Source of the DNA: an uncultured Bdellovibrionales bacterium
GTDB lineage: Bacteria > Bdellovibrionota > Bdellovibrionia > Bdellovibrionales > UBA1609
Assembly (NCBI GenBank): GCA_903833275.1
Contig: CAILEP010000033.1
Coordinates: 1-46,673 of the forward strand
Length of the DNA stretch: 46,673 nt
Reading direction: 5' to 3'
A program made the position numbers and the translations under genes. Shown one piece after another: positions 24,899-33,231 of the stretch (position 1 is its first letter; every line of letters begins with the position of its first letter). Below the pieces are notes generated by a model. That model did no database searches. It was not told the DNA's origin and saw only the letters and a list, made by a program, of their open reading frames with translations.

Positions 24899-26002
24899 TT
24901 AGCGAGCGCGAATAGTAAACCGTGTGCCTGGAAGTCTCATCGTTGTTGGTAGAGCCAATACGCCCATCCCTTCAGCCTGCTGAAGACCAAGACTCTGAAG
25001 AACTGATGACGAGTGACCAACTTTAAGCGCCGGCATCGTAGTCTCATAGCCAAGTGGTAAAAACTTTTGATTGACTGCAATACCTGATTTTTGATCAGTG
25101 CCATTGCCAACAGCTACACGAACTGAGCCAATTTGGGCAATATCAGCGTCGCGTTTGTTAGCTGGGTAAACACCGTTGTCACGATCAAGTTGCTCGTCGT
25201 TTTGGTAATCCCAAAACCCCATGCCTTCGGGCATCGACCAATCGCCAAGCCCAAAATTGATCGACGTTGTAACATGGCCGCCGCCTGTGACTAGAAGATT
25301 GGCAATGCCTTTTGTGTAAACGTCGCCGGCATTACCGAGGCCCACAACACAAGAAAGGACGTGAACCTGAAGGTCAGGCGAAAGAGCTTGCTTTAGGTCA
25401 GTATGAGCGGCCACAGCGTTGCGCCATTCTTCAAGACCAGATGTGCACTGAAACGATGAACCTGAATTTTCTGCCATTTGGCGAATCATCATGATTTCAT
25501 ATTTCGGTACTGGCTCATAGTATTTGCCGTAGTTGACCTCATCAGTTGAGTTCGCAGCGCCGCGCCAATCTGCACACTCGCCACTCGCTTGGGTTTCAGC
25601 ATCTTTTGGGTACCACATGCCGCCCGGAAGACCATGACCGTGTACATTTAAAACGCTCACTTGTCGGCCGGCTTCTTTGGCGACGCCTGTAACAGCAGTG
25701 AGAAGTTCATCAAGGTTTGAGAAGAAAATGGTAACTGAGCCATCCGTATTTTTCTGAACAAGTGGAGTCTGATCGCTCGCGTTGTCTGCGAGAATGTACG
25801 GGGTCCACGCATTGTTGGCGCCGTAGTTATGAGCTTTGTTGTCTTTTCGGTGAAATTTACCGACACCGAGTTCAGAAGCGTGAATAACTAGCGGTTGTGC
25901 CGCACCAGCAAAAGCTTGGCCAGCGATAACTGTGATCTGCACCGCAAAAGCGATGGCTGCAACGAGCAATGCTCGAGTGGCTTGTTTTGTCGTAAACGTC
26001 AT
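24899..26002 (-). CDS. Secreted clan CD (caspase-like) peptidase-like protein
   Basis: Product of 367 residues with an N-terminal signal peptide (about residues 1-32, GQAFA). The core has a strand followed by VLNVHGHGLPGG (His121, His123) and a later strand ending VHVLSCVVG (Cys218). A His-Gly after one strand and a Ser-Cys or Gly-Cys after the next is the catalytic His/Cys arrangement of clan CD folds (caspase, gingipain, clostripain, C80). The spacing, about 95 residues, includes an insert with two extra Cys. If active it would cleave proteins outside the cytoplasm. Assignment by motif order only. Confidence 0.6.
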   Translation of the reverse strand: MTFTTKQATRALLVAAIAFAVQITVIAGQAFAGAAQPLVIHASELGVGKFHRKDNKAHNYGANNAWTPYILADNASDQTPLVQKNTDGSVTIFFSNLDELLTAVTGVAKEAGRQVSVLNVHGHGLPGGMWYPKDAETQASGECADWRGAANSTDEVNYGKYYEPVPKYEIMMIRQMAENSGSSFQCTSGLEEWRNAVAAHTDLKQALSPDLQVHVLSCVVGLGNAGDVYTKGIANLLVTGGGHVTTSINFGLGDWSMPEGMGFWDYQNDEQLDRDNGVYPANKRDADIAQIGSVRVAVGNGTDQKSGIAVNQKFLPLGYETTMPALKVGHSSSVLQSLGLQQAEGMGVLALPTTMRLPGTRFTIRAR

Positions 26003-26113
26003 GAAAATCCCCCCTCATGATCAAATTTATGTTCAAAAAATGATTCTAAATTACGTTTCGCAGATGAGCCTGGCACAGCCTTTGACGGCCGGTCAAACTT
26101 AATCAAGATGACT

Positions 26114-26620
26114 TTACCGCAATTTGCCGAATTTCAAAATAGCATCGCAGATTTCGCGTACACAGCCTCGACCCCCTGATGATTTTGTAACAAGAGTGGC
26201 GCTTTTTAAAACCTCGGGGTGGGCGTCACACGGGGCGGCGGCGACGTCGCAAAGGTTAAATATCGGCAGGTCGATGACGTCATCGCCAATATAAAGGACC
26301 TCGTGGGGCTTAAAGCCCCCGCGTTTGCAGAGGTCTTTGAAGCTCTCGGCTTTATCGCTCGCCGCATCGTAAAAGAAATCAATCTGTAAATTTTCAGCGC
26401 GCTTGCGAATATCCTCGGAGCGGCTTGAGGTGATAAATGCGGTCTTGTAACCCTTTTCACGCAAAAGAAGCAGCCCCATGCCGTCTCGAATAAAAAACGA
26501 TCTTCGCCAGGTGTTTTCGCCAGCGTGATAGATGTGGCCATCGGTCAAAACGCCGTCCACATCCGTGGCGACGCACCTGATTTTCTGCAGTTTTGCGCGC
26601 AAAGTCTTGCCTATTTTCAT
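26114..26620 (-). CDS. kdsC: 3-deoxy-D-manno-octulosonate 8-phosphate phosphatase
   Basis: Product of 168 residues from ATG 26620. HAD motifs: TDVDGVLTDG (Asp20, Asp22), ITSSRSE, the Lys in SDKAESF and YIGDDVIDLP. Length and lack of a cap fit KdsC, a tetrameric C0-type HAD phosphatase making Kdo for lipopolysaccharide. An upstream in-frame ATG at 26656 would overlap kdsA, so the internal start is preferred. It is divergent from kdsA with only 22 bases between starts, unusual for two genes of one pathway. Confidence 0.9.
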   Translation of the reverse strand: MKIGKTLRAKLQKIRCVATDVDGVLTDGHIYHAGENTWRRSFFIRDGMGLLLLREKGYKTAFITSSRSEDIRKRAENLQIDFFYDAASDKAESFKDLCKRGGFKPHEVLYIGDDVIDLPIFNLCDVAAAPCDAHPEVLKSATLVTKSSGGRGCVREICDAILKFGKLR

Positions 26621-26642
26621 TCCGTTCAAGATAATCTTTTTT

Positions 26643-27494
26643 ATGACAGATTTCAAACCTTTGCATGAAACAGTTCAACTTGATTTTCAGGGCCGCACCT
26701 ACGAATGGGGTTCGGGCCGTAACTGGGTGCTTTTTGCTGGCCCCGATATTATCGAAGATGAGGGCATGGTCATCGAGGTGGCTCAAGAGCTTAAGCGCCT
26801 GACTGACGCTAAAAAAATCCCCTGGATTTTAAAGTGTTCATTCGACAAAGCGAATCGACAGAGCATTGGCAGTTTTCGTGGCCCCGGCATGAAGAAGGCG
26901 CTTGATGGTCTCGGTCGCATAAAATCAAAAGTCGGCTGCCCGGTTTTGACTGACGTACATGAAACTATACAAGTTGAAGCTGTCGCTGAAGTTGCAGACG
27001 TGATTCAAATCCCGGCGTTTTTGTGCCGACAAACCGACCTCGTTGTTGATGTCGCGCGAACCGGTCGAGTGATGCATATAAAGAAGGGGCAATTTATGGC
27101 TCCGTCAGATATGGCCTCAATCGTGAAAAAAGCTGAAGCAGCGGGTAATAAAAAAATTCTGTTATGTGAGCGCGGGACTACGTTCGGGTACCATCGTTTA
27201 ATTAATGATATGACCGGTCTTGTTGAGATGCGCGAAACGGGTAAGCCGGTGATTATGGATATTACCCATTCGACGCAATTGCCAGGGGCTGCTGACGGTA
27301 AAAGTGGCGGTCGTCGACAGATGACGCCCGCTCTCGCGCGCGCGGCAATGGCCGTCGGGGTTGATGGTATTTTTGTTGAGACTCACCCGAACCCAGATGA
27401 AGCTCTTTGTGATGGTCCGACTTCGATTCCGCTGAATGAAATGGGCGCCCTTATCGATCAAATTGAGGCCGTCTGGCGCACCCACTGGGTGTGA
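26643..27494 (+). CDS. kdsA: 3-deoxy-8-phosphooctulonate synthase
   Basis: Product of 283 residues. KdsA motifs: KCSFDKANRQSI, SFRGPGM, TDVHE, IQIPAFLCRQTDL, CERGTTFGYHRL, DITHSTQLPG, SGGRRQ, FVETHPNP and CDGPTSIPL. It condenses PEP with arabinose 5-phosphate in lipopolysaccharide synthesis. The residue that separates metal-dependent (Cys) from metal-independent (Asn) forms is Asp35 here (LFAGPDIIED), a departure from both; the other metal-site residues His, Glu and Asp are kept. ATG 26643 has no clear ribosome site. Confidence 0.94.
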   Translation: MTDFKPLHETVQLDFQGRTYEWGSGRNWVLFAGPDIIEDEGMVIEVAQELKRLTDAKKIPWILKCSFDKANRQSIGSFRGPGMKKALDGLGRIKSKVGCPVLTDVHETIQVEAVAEVADVIQIPAFLCRQTDLVVDVARTGRVMHIKKGQFMAPSDMASIVKKAEAAGNKKILLCERGTTFGYHRLINDMTGLVEMRETGKPVIMDITHSTQLPGAADGKSGGRRQMTPALARAAMAVGVDGIFVETHPNPDEALCDGPTSIPLNEMGALIDQIEAVWRTHWV

Positions 27495-27664
27495 GTTAAC
27501 AACTGCCAATTCGACCCGCATTTTGTCAGGCGGGTTGAACGATCTTCAATTAAAAGCTCAATATCAATCGTCACCTCCCATTAAATGGGCCCTGGCACGC
27601 GGCACGGGCCTTGCTCTAATTTGTCGAGTTAGTAAACAGTGTGTAAAAAATGGAGAGTGCGAAG

Positions 27665-28102
27665 ATGAGCACATTTAAATTAATTGCGTTAGCTTGTGCG
27701 ACTCTTGCGGTCGTGGCCTGTGGTAAAACCTCTAGTCAGAAAGCTGCAGCTGAAGCCAATAGTAAGATTGAGCAAATGAGTCAAATCGATCAAGTGCTTA
27801 AGGGCAAGGGTATTGTTCTGTCGCGCGAAGAGAAATTCGACGAAAAACGTACGGTGCCGACGTCGCACAATTTGAATGACCTTTTGGTGATTCGCGCCAT
27901 GCTCGAGCAATATATTGCTCTTGGGCAAGATGTGTTGAATATCACAAATCGTGGTGACGTAAATGTCGCGCATGCGAACACAGTGCCTGAAGTTAAATTT
28001 AGCGTGGCTGATGCCGCCAGATGGCTCAAGAAAATTCAACATCGTACGGATGAAATTCGTGGCAGAGGGCAACTCGAAAAGCCCATCGAAAAAAGCGCTT
28101 AA
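27665..28102 (+). CDS. Small predicted lipoprotein
   Basis: Product of 145 residues; the ATG at 27665 follows GGAGAGTGCGAAG, better placed than the in-frame ATG at 27650. The signal ends in a lipobox LAVVACGK, so the mature form is lipid-anchored. The remainder is mostly helical and charged (HNLNDLLVIRAMLEQYIALG). No family recognised. It converges on the STAS/zinc-ribbon gene with nine bases between stops. Confidence 0.75.
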   Translation: MSTFKLIALACATLAVVACGKTSSQKAAAEANSKIEQMSQIDQVLKGKGIVLSREEKFDEKRTVPTSHNLNDLLVIRAMLEQYIALGQDVLNITNRGDVNVAHANTVPEVKFSVADAARWLKKIQHRTDEIRGRGQLEKPIEKSA

Positions 28103-28111
28103 CCCTCGGGT

Positions 28112-28603
28112 TTAGCGACTTCGCTTTAAGAATTTTAAATAGCGACCTTCGATAATGTCAGCTTCGGCCATTTTGCCGCAATTCGGGCAAGTCATCGAGG
28201 TTGGGATGGCGTTTAGCTCGGGCTGTTCGAGAGTGACTTCGCGAAAATCTCGCCCGCGCTGTGCTAGATAATTAAAGGTATTGTCGCAGGGCTCGCAATG
28301 ATAGGGCACGAAAAAAGACTCAACAATCGACCCGCGCGGTAGAAAGCCGTCCAAAATATTGATTTGGTTAATAACACTCGATGAGCAGCGCCGATAAAAA
28401 ATGGGCGAGAGGTGTTTTAGCTTCGTAATCCACTCAACCCAAGCTCGCAGGCCCATAGAGTTAACGTGCTTGATTTCTGATAGATCGATGGCTATGGCCC
28501 CTGACTTTGGCACTTCGGCTTTGGTGAAGTCTGAGGATTCGTCGATATCGCCAATAAGGCTGAGGGTCGGCGGGTGAGTTTGCGTGTCGAGTTTAAACTT
28601 CAT
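28112..28603 (-). CDS. STAS-like protein with a zinc-ribbon tail
   Basis: Product of 163 residues. The N-terminal 90 residues fit a STAS fold: LSLIGDIDESSDF, then AIDLSEIKHVNSMGLRAWVEWI, where the serine in NSMG matches the phosphorylatable site of anti-sigma antagonists. The rest carries HCEPCD and TCPNCGK, two CxxC knuckles of a zinc ribbon. The start overlaps the stop of the MBL gene by four bases (ATGA), so the two are coupled. A regulatory role together with the hydrolase is plausible but unproved. Confidence 0.75.
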   Translation of the reverse strand: MKFKLDTQTHPPTLSLIGDIDESSDFTKAEVPKSGAIAIDLSEIKHVNSMGLRAWVEWITKLKHLSPIFYRRCSSSVINQINILDGFLPRGSIVESFFVPYHCEPCDNTFNYLAQRGRDFREVTLEQPELNAIPTSMTCPNCGKMAEADIIEGRYLKFLKRSR

Positions 28604-29580
28604 AGGTGCAGCTTCATGCCTTCACGAGCGAATTGCCAGTCAACCTCGTGCGGTTTGGCTCCATGGGCGCGTGCAGCGGCAAGGGCTGATTCGTAGTACT
28701 CGCGCGTTTGGCTTTCGGCTTCGAGAATTTTTGCGTCCGAGGCGGCCGGGTCGTGATGGATGAAAAGAATTTTCTTAACCTCTTCGCGCATCGCAATGTC
28801 GATGCCGATTGGGCCCGAAGCGTGACCCCAGTTGATTCGCTCAGCTGACTCAAGAAAAGTGTATTGAGCATCAAAGATCATCAGGTCAATTTTCTGGTAA
28901 AGCGGGAGGTCAGGGCCCAGGGCCTCGCGCGTTACTCGGCGAGCTTCAGAGTCGACACAGTATGAAAACGTCTTACCGCTGTGTTCAAATTTATAACCCC
29001 AACACGGGTCTGGATGATCGAGTTGGTAGGGGGTGACTTTGATGTCTTGAAATTCAACCGTTTCGCGCGGCTTTAATTTGTGAAAAAATACTTTCGCCGG
29101 CAGTCGGTCAAACTCCACCGGGAAGTTAGGCTTAGCAAACACTCGCCGAATGTTAGCTTCGAGATCGTCTTGAACTCCGTAAAAATGAATTTGGTTACCA
29201 GGCACAAAAATCGGGATGAAAAATGGCAGCCCAATCAAGTGATCCCAGTGAAAGTGGGTCATCAGAATATGAATCACGCCCTGGCCCGCGCCTGATGACT
29301 CGAGCATCAATTTTTCGCCAAGGCAACGAAGGCCGCTGCCGCCGTCGATGATCAAGCGCGCCTTGGGTGAAGAAACTTCGATACAGGCGGTGTGGCCGCC
29401 AAAGCCTGAGCCGATGTCGGGGCTTAGCCCGCGCACAAAGCCTTCGATGTCTTTGATTTCAGAACGCTTGGCATCGAAAAGGCGCAGCGCCTCAACGATT
29501 TTATGATGAATTTGATCGGGGGTGGCCGGGGTCGGTAAAGAACCCCTAATCCCCCAAAGATTTATAGATAATCCCATCAC
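28600..29580 (-). CDS. MBL-fold metallohydrolase
   Basis: Product of 326 residues. The N-terminal WGIRGSLPTPATPDQ and the GGHTACIEV strand are typical of MBL-fold enzymes of the cyclic-nucleotide or RNase Z-like branch. The metal motif is THFHWDHLIGLPF (His109, His111, Asp113, His114), followed by LDHPDPCWGYKFE and a late IFIHHDP-like FIHHDP histidine pair. Metal-dependent hydrolase in the cytoplasm; substrate unknown. A second ATG two codons in (29574) is possible. Coupled to the STAS gene. Confidence 0.85.
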   Translation of the reverse strand: MMGLSINLWGIRGSLPTPATPDQIHHKIVEALRLFDAKRSEIKDIEGFVRGLSPDIGSGFGGHTACIEVSSPKARLIIDGGSGLRCLGEKLMLESSGAGQGVIHILMTHFHWDHLIGLPFFIPIFVPGNQIHFYGVQDDLEANIRRVFAKPNFPVEFDRLPAKVFFHKLKPRETVEFQDIKVTPYQLDHPDPCWGYKFEHSGKTFSYCVDSEARRVTREALGPDLPLYQKIDLMIFDAQYTFLESAERINWGHASGPIGIDIAMREEVKKILFIHHDPAASDAKILEAESQTREYYESALAAARAHGAKPHEVDWQFAREGMKLHL

Positions 29581-29734
29581 TTAAAATTCTACGGAATGTT
29601 TAAAACATTGCAATCTTTGTGTTAATTGCGCGCGGCGGGTTTGAAAGCAACACCTGAGTTGAGGTCATGGTCGAAAGTCTAGTGTGGTGACCTTGCCACC
29701 CCTGGTGGGGGCAGGTGTATGCTGAGCGCATAAC

Positions 29735-31630
29735 ATGACAGATTGGCTGAAAAAAACATCCTTGAGTATGCAGAATTGGTATCGCCGGCAGCGTGCGGCG
29801 ATGCTCTTGCTAACGCCCTGGTTCTATTGGTTTCTGCTTTTTAATCTTGTTCTCGTTCAGGGTATTTCGATTCTTTATTTTTCGCTGACGCGTTCGTACC
29901 CCGAGACATTATTGGCCTGGCTATTTTTGTTTTTCTATTCGTGCGGCCACTTTTTTTCGATCGTGTTAATTCTTGGGGCATTCTGGTCGCTTATCGTTTT
30001 CATGTGGCCATCGTTGCGGCTGCATCGAATTGCGCTCTCTTTTATTTTTGGTTTTTTAATTATAATTTTGGTTATCGACGCTCTGGTTTATTCGCAGTAT
30101 CGATTTCATCTTAACCTTCTTGTGCTTGATATGTTTTTTAATGCTCACGGCCAGGTGATTTCGTTTGCTTGGCAGAGCTGGGTCAATATGGGCGCGCTGG
30201 GGCTGTTAATTTTCGGGATCGAGTTTTTCGCGGCGAAGATAATCGCAAAGCACCACACAAGATTTCTTGGTCGAAATGTCGGCCGGCGCATTTTCGCCTT
30301 CTACTTTCTGTCTTTAGTGTTGGCTCATGGTGCTCATGTCGCCGCCGACGCCGTTTTCTATGCGCCCATTACCAGAATGGGCATGATCTTTCCGTTTGCG
30401 GTGCCGGCACAAGCGCAAAGCTTTTTGGCGGCTCATGGGCTTGTCGACGTTGAGTTGTACAAGAAACATAACGCCTTGAAGGTTTCGATTGCCGAGCGGC
30501 AATTAAATTATCCGCAAAAGCCTATTCAGTGTCAGTTGCAGGGTAAGAAGCTCAATGTCCTGTGGGTGTTGGTCGACGCCCTTCGTGCTGACATGCTCAA
30601 TGATGACGTGATGCCAAACGCATACGCTTTAACCAAGAAGTCGCAGTTCTTCACCAACCACTTTAGTGGCAGCAATACAACGCGCTATGGTGTTTTCAAT
30701 ATGTTCTATGGTTTGCCGGGGGTCTATTTTGACCCTGCCCTTAAGGCTCGCACCAGCCCAGTGTTAATGGACGAATTTCAAAGGCAAGGCTACGAGTTCG
30801 GAATTTTCGGCAGCGCCCCCCTCGACAAGCCAGAGTTTGATCAGACCGTTTTTACCAAAATACCAAATTTGAAAATTATCACCGCGGGTGAGCATGATTA
30901 TGCGCGCGATCAAGAGATCACCCGCAGTTTTAATAAATTTCTGGATGACCGAAACCCGGGCAAGCCGTTTTACGGATTTCTGTTTTACGATGCTTGCCAC
31001 GGTTACGGCATTGACCCAACATTCAAGAAGAAATTCTATCCGCTAGTAAGTGCGGTTGATTACGTGTCTCTCAATAATGAAGCTGACCCCATTCCAGTCA
31101 AAAACTCTTACAAAAATAGCGCCAATTTTATCGACTCATTGATTGGCGATGTTTTAAAGAAGCTCGCAGAAAAGCATCTTGAAGAGTCGACAATCATTTT
31201 AATTTCGAGCGATCATGGTCAAGAGTTTAACGATAATCACTTAAACTATTGGGGCCACAATTCAAATTTTTCTGAGGTACAGACTCATGTTCCGCTGCTG
31301 ATCTATTGGCCAGGGCGAGCGCCGCAAAAATTTGATCATCGAACTATTCATTACGATTTGGCGCCCACTTTTTTGCAGGAGCTTTTTGCCTGCCAGGGCG
31401 ATGCGCGTGATTATAGTAGTGGTTTCGATCTATTCGAGAAAAAATCGCATCCTTGGCTGATCATGGGTCGACGAGATGATTTTGCGATCTATCGCGATAA
31501 TGATATCGTGGTCGTTAAGACCAATGGCGACTATGAAGTTCTTGATCACGGCTATCATCCTGTACCAGGTGCCCAGCTTGACGGAGCCGCAGTTCTACCC
31601 GCGCTCGACGAGCTTCGTCGGTTCTACTGA
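29735..31630 (+). CDS. PbgA/YejM-like inner-membrane sulfatase-fold protein
   Basis: Product of 631 residues. Five hydrophobic helices occupy residues 20-215 (DUF3413-type membrane part), then an alkaline-phosphatase/sulfatase fold: VLWVLVDALRADML, GSNTTRYGVFNMFYGL, IFDA-like turns, and SSDHGQEFNDNHLNYWGHNS. PbgA/YejM of enteric bacteria is a lipid-binding regulator of LPS synthesis whose sulfatase fold is inactive as a sulfatase; this relative may do the same. Directly followed by psd, so the pair belongs to envelope lipid supply. Confidence 0.85.
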   Translation: MTDWLKKTSLSMQNWYRRQRAAMLLLTPWFYWFLLFNLVLVQGISILYFSLTRSYPETLLAWLFLFFYSCGHFFSIVLILGAFWSLIVFMWPSLRLHRIALSFIFGFLIIILVIDALVYSQYRFHLNLLVLDMFFNAHGQVISFAWQSWVNMGALGLLIFGIEFFAAKIIAKHHTRFLGRNVGRRIFAFYFLSLVLAHGAHVAADAVFYAPITRMGMIFPFAVPAQAQSFLAAHGLVDVELYKKHNALKVSIAERQLNYPQKPIQCQLQGKKLNVLWVLVDALRADMLNDDVMPNAYALTKKSQFFTNHFSGSNTTRYGVFNMFYGLPGVYFDPALKARTSPVLMDEFQRQGYEFGIFGSAPLDKPEFDQTVFTKIPNLKIITAGEHDYARDQEITRSFNKFLDDRNPGKPFYGFLFYDACHGYGIDPTFKKKFYPLVSAVDYVSLNNEADPIPVKNSYKNSANFIDSLIGDVLKKLAEKHLEESTIILISSDHGQEFNDNHLNYWGHNSNFSEVQTHVPLLIYWPGRAPQKFDHRTIHYDLAPTFLQELFACQGDARDYSSGFDLFEKKSHPWLIMGRRDDFAIYRDNDIVVVKTNGDYEVLDHGYHPVPGAQLDGAAVLPALDELRRFY

Positions 31631-31723
31631 GTCGCCCAATGTGGCATGATTGACGCTAGATGGCCGAGGGGCCTGAAGTGATTGCCCGTTGACTCTTTGA
31701 GTCTTTCTTGGTGATCTAATGGG

Positions 31724-32527
31724 GTGAAACTTTCGACTCTTCTCAATAAACATTTTGCTCGCCTTGTTTGGAATCCATTGCCTGGCGCTTTTCAGCGCGA
31801 GATTTCTCATTTGCTTTCACCACTTTATCAATCTTCGTTTTCACGTTACTTTATTAAATCATTCTGCGGCCGTTATCGACTCGCTTCAGGCGAGTTAGAC
31901 CGCTATTTGCCGGCCTCGCTTAATGCTGACTATCAATCTTTTCAGGATTTTTTCACCCGCCGGCTAGCTGTGCCGCTCAAGGTTGACTCGGATGCCGCTT
32001 GGCCCTGCCAGGGTTATGTTTGTGATTATGGTCGTGTCGGTGATTTGGCTCCTGTTGAAGTAAAAGGGCAGGTTTTGCCAATCCGTTATATTTTCAATCG
32101 TGATGAGACCGCGATCCCGGATGATTATTTCTTCACCAATATATTTTTGCACAATCATAACTATCATCGTTTTCATGCGCCGATTAATGGTCGGGTGAAA
32201 AAGATTGAGCATTTGCCTGGGCAACTTGTGTTTTTGCGCCCTTGGCTTTATCGCCGTTCGCGGGTTTCTGAGCCGTCGTTTCGCAACGAACGGGTCGTTA
32301 TTGAAATCGAATGTGAAAGAACGGGTAAGCCTTGGTTTATCTCTTTTGTTGGCGGCATGGGCGTCGGTAAAATTCGTCTCGCTGATTCTGTTGAAATTGG
32401 TTCGCGAGTAGAAGTCGGTCAAGAGATCGGACTTTTTCTGTTGGGCTCGACGTGCTGTATGGCCATCCCGAATGTGATTGGTGGGCTGGAGTATCTGCAA
32501 CAAGTCGACGTCGGTCACTCCCTCTAG
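31724..32527 (+). CDS. psd: Phosphatidylserine decarboxylase-family protein
   Basis: Product of 267 residues from GTG 31724. The family shape is clear: SFQDFFTRRL, NYHRFHAPINGRV (the two active-site His), RNERVVIEIE, FVGGMGVGKI and self-cleavage motif FLLGST near the C-terminus. It would turn phosphatidylserine into phosphatidylethanolamine in the inner membrane, with pyruvoyl made by cleavage before the Ser. However, the PADG motif bearing the catalytic Asp in the E. coli enzyme reads PCQG here (Gln96), so processing or activity may differ. Next to the pbgA-like gene. Confidence 0.88.
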   Translation: MKLSTLLNKHFARLVWNPLPGAFQREISHLLSPLYQSSFSRYFIKSFCGRYRLASGELDRYLPASLNADYQSFQDFFTRRLAVPLKVDSDAAWPCQGYVCDYGRVGDLAPVEVKGQVLPIRYIFNRDETAIPDDYFFTNIFLHNHNYHRFHAPINGRVKKIEHLPGQLVFLRPWLYRRSRVSEPSFRNERVVIEIECERTGKPWFISFVGGMGVGKIRLADSVEIGSRVEVGQEIGLFLLGSTCCMAIPNVIGGLEYLQQVDVGHSL

Positions 32528-32530
32528 AAC

Positions 32531-32650
32531 GGCCTGTTGAAAAAGGGTCATCTGCTTCGTTGTTCGCTTGCTTGCTTGTGCGACGTACCTACCGGTACGC
32601 CTCCGCGCTCGCAATCTCACGCCTCGCATCTAACCCTTTTTGAACAGGCC
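32531..32650. repeat. Compound stem-loop element after psd
   Basis: Outer arms GGCCTGTTGAAAAAGGGT (32531-32548) and 32633-32650 are complementary over 18 bases with one mismatch. Inside lies a second stem, CGTACC-TACC-GGTACG. It starts three bases after the psd stop, so it could act as its terminator or be an extragenic repeat. Sequences of similar make-up are, from memory, frequent in proteobacterial intergenic regions; this could not be verified here. Confidence 0.65.
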
Positions 32651-32674
32651 TTCATCTTCGTCTTCGATGGCTAC

Positions 32675-32846
32675 ACTCTCGGATCGTTCGCTTGCCTTCG
32701 GCTTGCTCACTCTCGGATCGTTCGCTTGCCTTCGGCTTGCTCACTTGGGCTTGCTTGCGCTCGCCCTCGTGTTGCTTCGCTCGCTTGCCTTCGGCTTGCT
32801 CACTTGGGCTTGCTTGCGCTCGCCCTCGTGTTGCTTCGCTCGCTTG
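32675..32846. repeat. Tandem repeat array (34-bp and 59-bp units)
   Basis: A 34-base unit occurs at 32675-32708 and again from 32709. A 59-base unit beginning TCGCTTGCCTTCGGC is present at 32722-32780 and 32781-32839 with a partial third. The array is built of GCTTGC/TCGCTCG steps and is open in several frames by chance. No spacers, so it is not CRISPR. Together with the preceding element it fills the gap between psd and the S23 gene. Confidence 0.85.
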
Positions 32847-32856
32847 GGGCGCTCGC

Positions 32857-33150
32857 TCAACTGAGGGCGGATAAGAGTTTGTAGACGTGAGCGCCAACGA
32901 TATCGGCTTCATTCGTGAGAGCGAGCCCCTCGAGATCGATAATGGCCTGGGTTTCTCGTATTGAGCCTAGTGCTATTGCGTAGAATCTTGCTCGATCTTT
33001 TCGGGTCGGTTTCGCGCTGCCCTCAATTAAATTTAAACAAACACTGAGTGAAGCCCTGAGCAGTTGATCGCGGACGTTGCCTTTGACTGGTTGCTTTTTG
33101 CATTGCTGATAGAGTGCCTTGGCCAGCTCGTACGTTCTGAATTTATTCAT
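32857..33150 (-). CDS. S23-type four-helix-bundle protein
   Basis: Product of 97 residues from ATG 33150. The frame is open upstream, but those residues come from the leader stem-loop. Motifs: MNKFRTYELA, DQLLRASLSVCLNLIEGSAK, RKDRARFYAIALGSIRETQAI, the signature of the four-helix-bundle family known from 23S rRNA intervening sequences and related to the Avd accessory protein of diversity-generating retroelements. Such proteins form pentameric basic bundles that bind nucleic acids. It stands alone here, with no rRNA or reverse transcriptase. Its Shine-Dalgarno (GGGAG) and the A of the start codon lie in a 35-bp stem. A second copy is at 44114. Confidence 0.9.
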   Translation of the reverse strand: MNKFRTYELAKALYQQCKKQPVKGNVRDQLLRASLSVCLNLIEGSAKPTRKDRARFYAIALGSIRETQAIIDLEGLALTNEADIVGAHVYKLLSALS

Positions 33151-33231
33151 CTCAATCTCCCATTTTTGAAAAGCATCATTGCTCTCGCCCAGCCGGGAGC
33201 AATGATGCTTTTCAAAAATGGAAGATCGAGA
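33150..33231 (-). promoter_or_regulatory. 35-bp leader stem-loop covering the ribosome-binding site of the S23 gene
   Basis: On the minus strand, 33231-33197 pairs with 33184-33150 around a 12-base loop. The inner 25 pairs are perfect; the outer ten include two G-U pairs and no mismatch. The pairing runs through GGGAGATTGAG into the A of the ATG. In the transcript the start site would be fully double-stranded, so translation should need opening or cleavage (for example by RNase III). Confidence 0.8.

Noticed and set aside
32675-32846. Repeat array as a CRISPR
   Set aside because: Units follow directly with no unique spacers, lengths differ (34 and 59 bases), and no cas gene is near.
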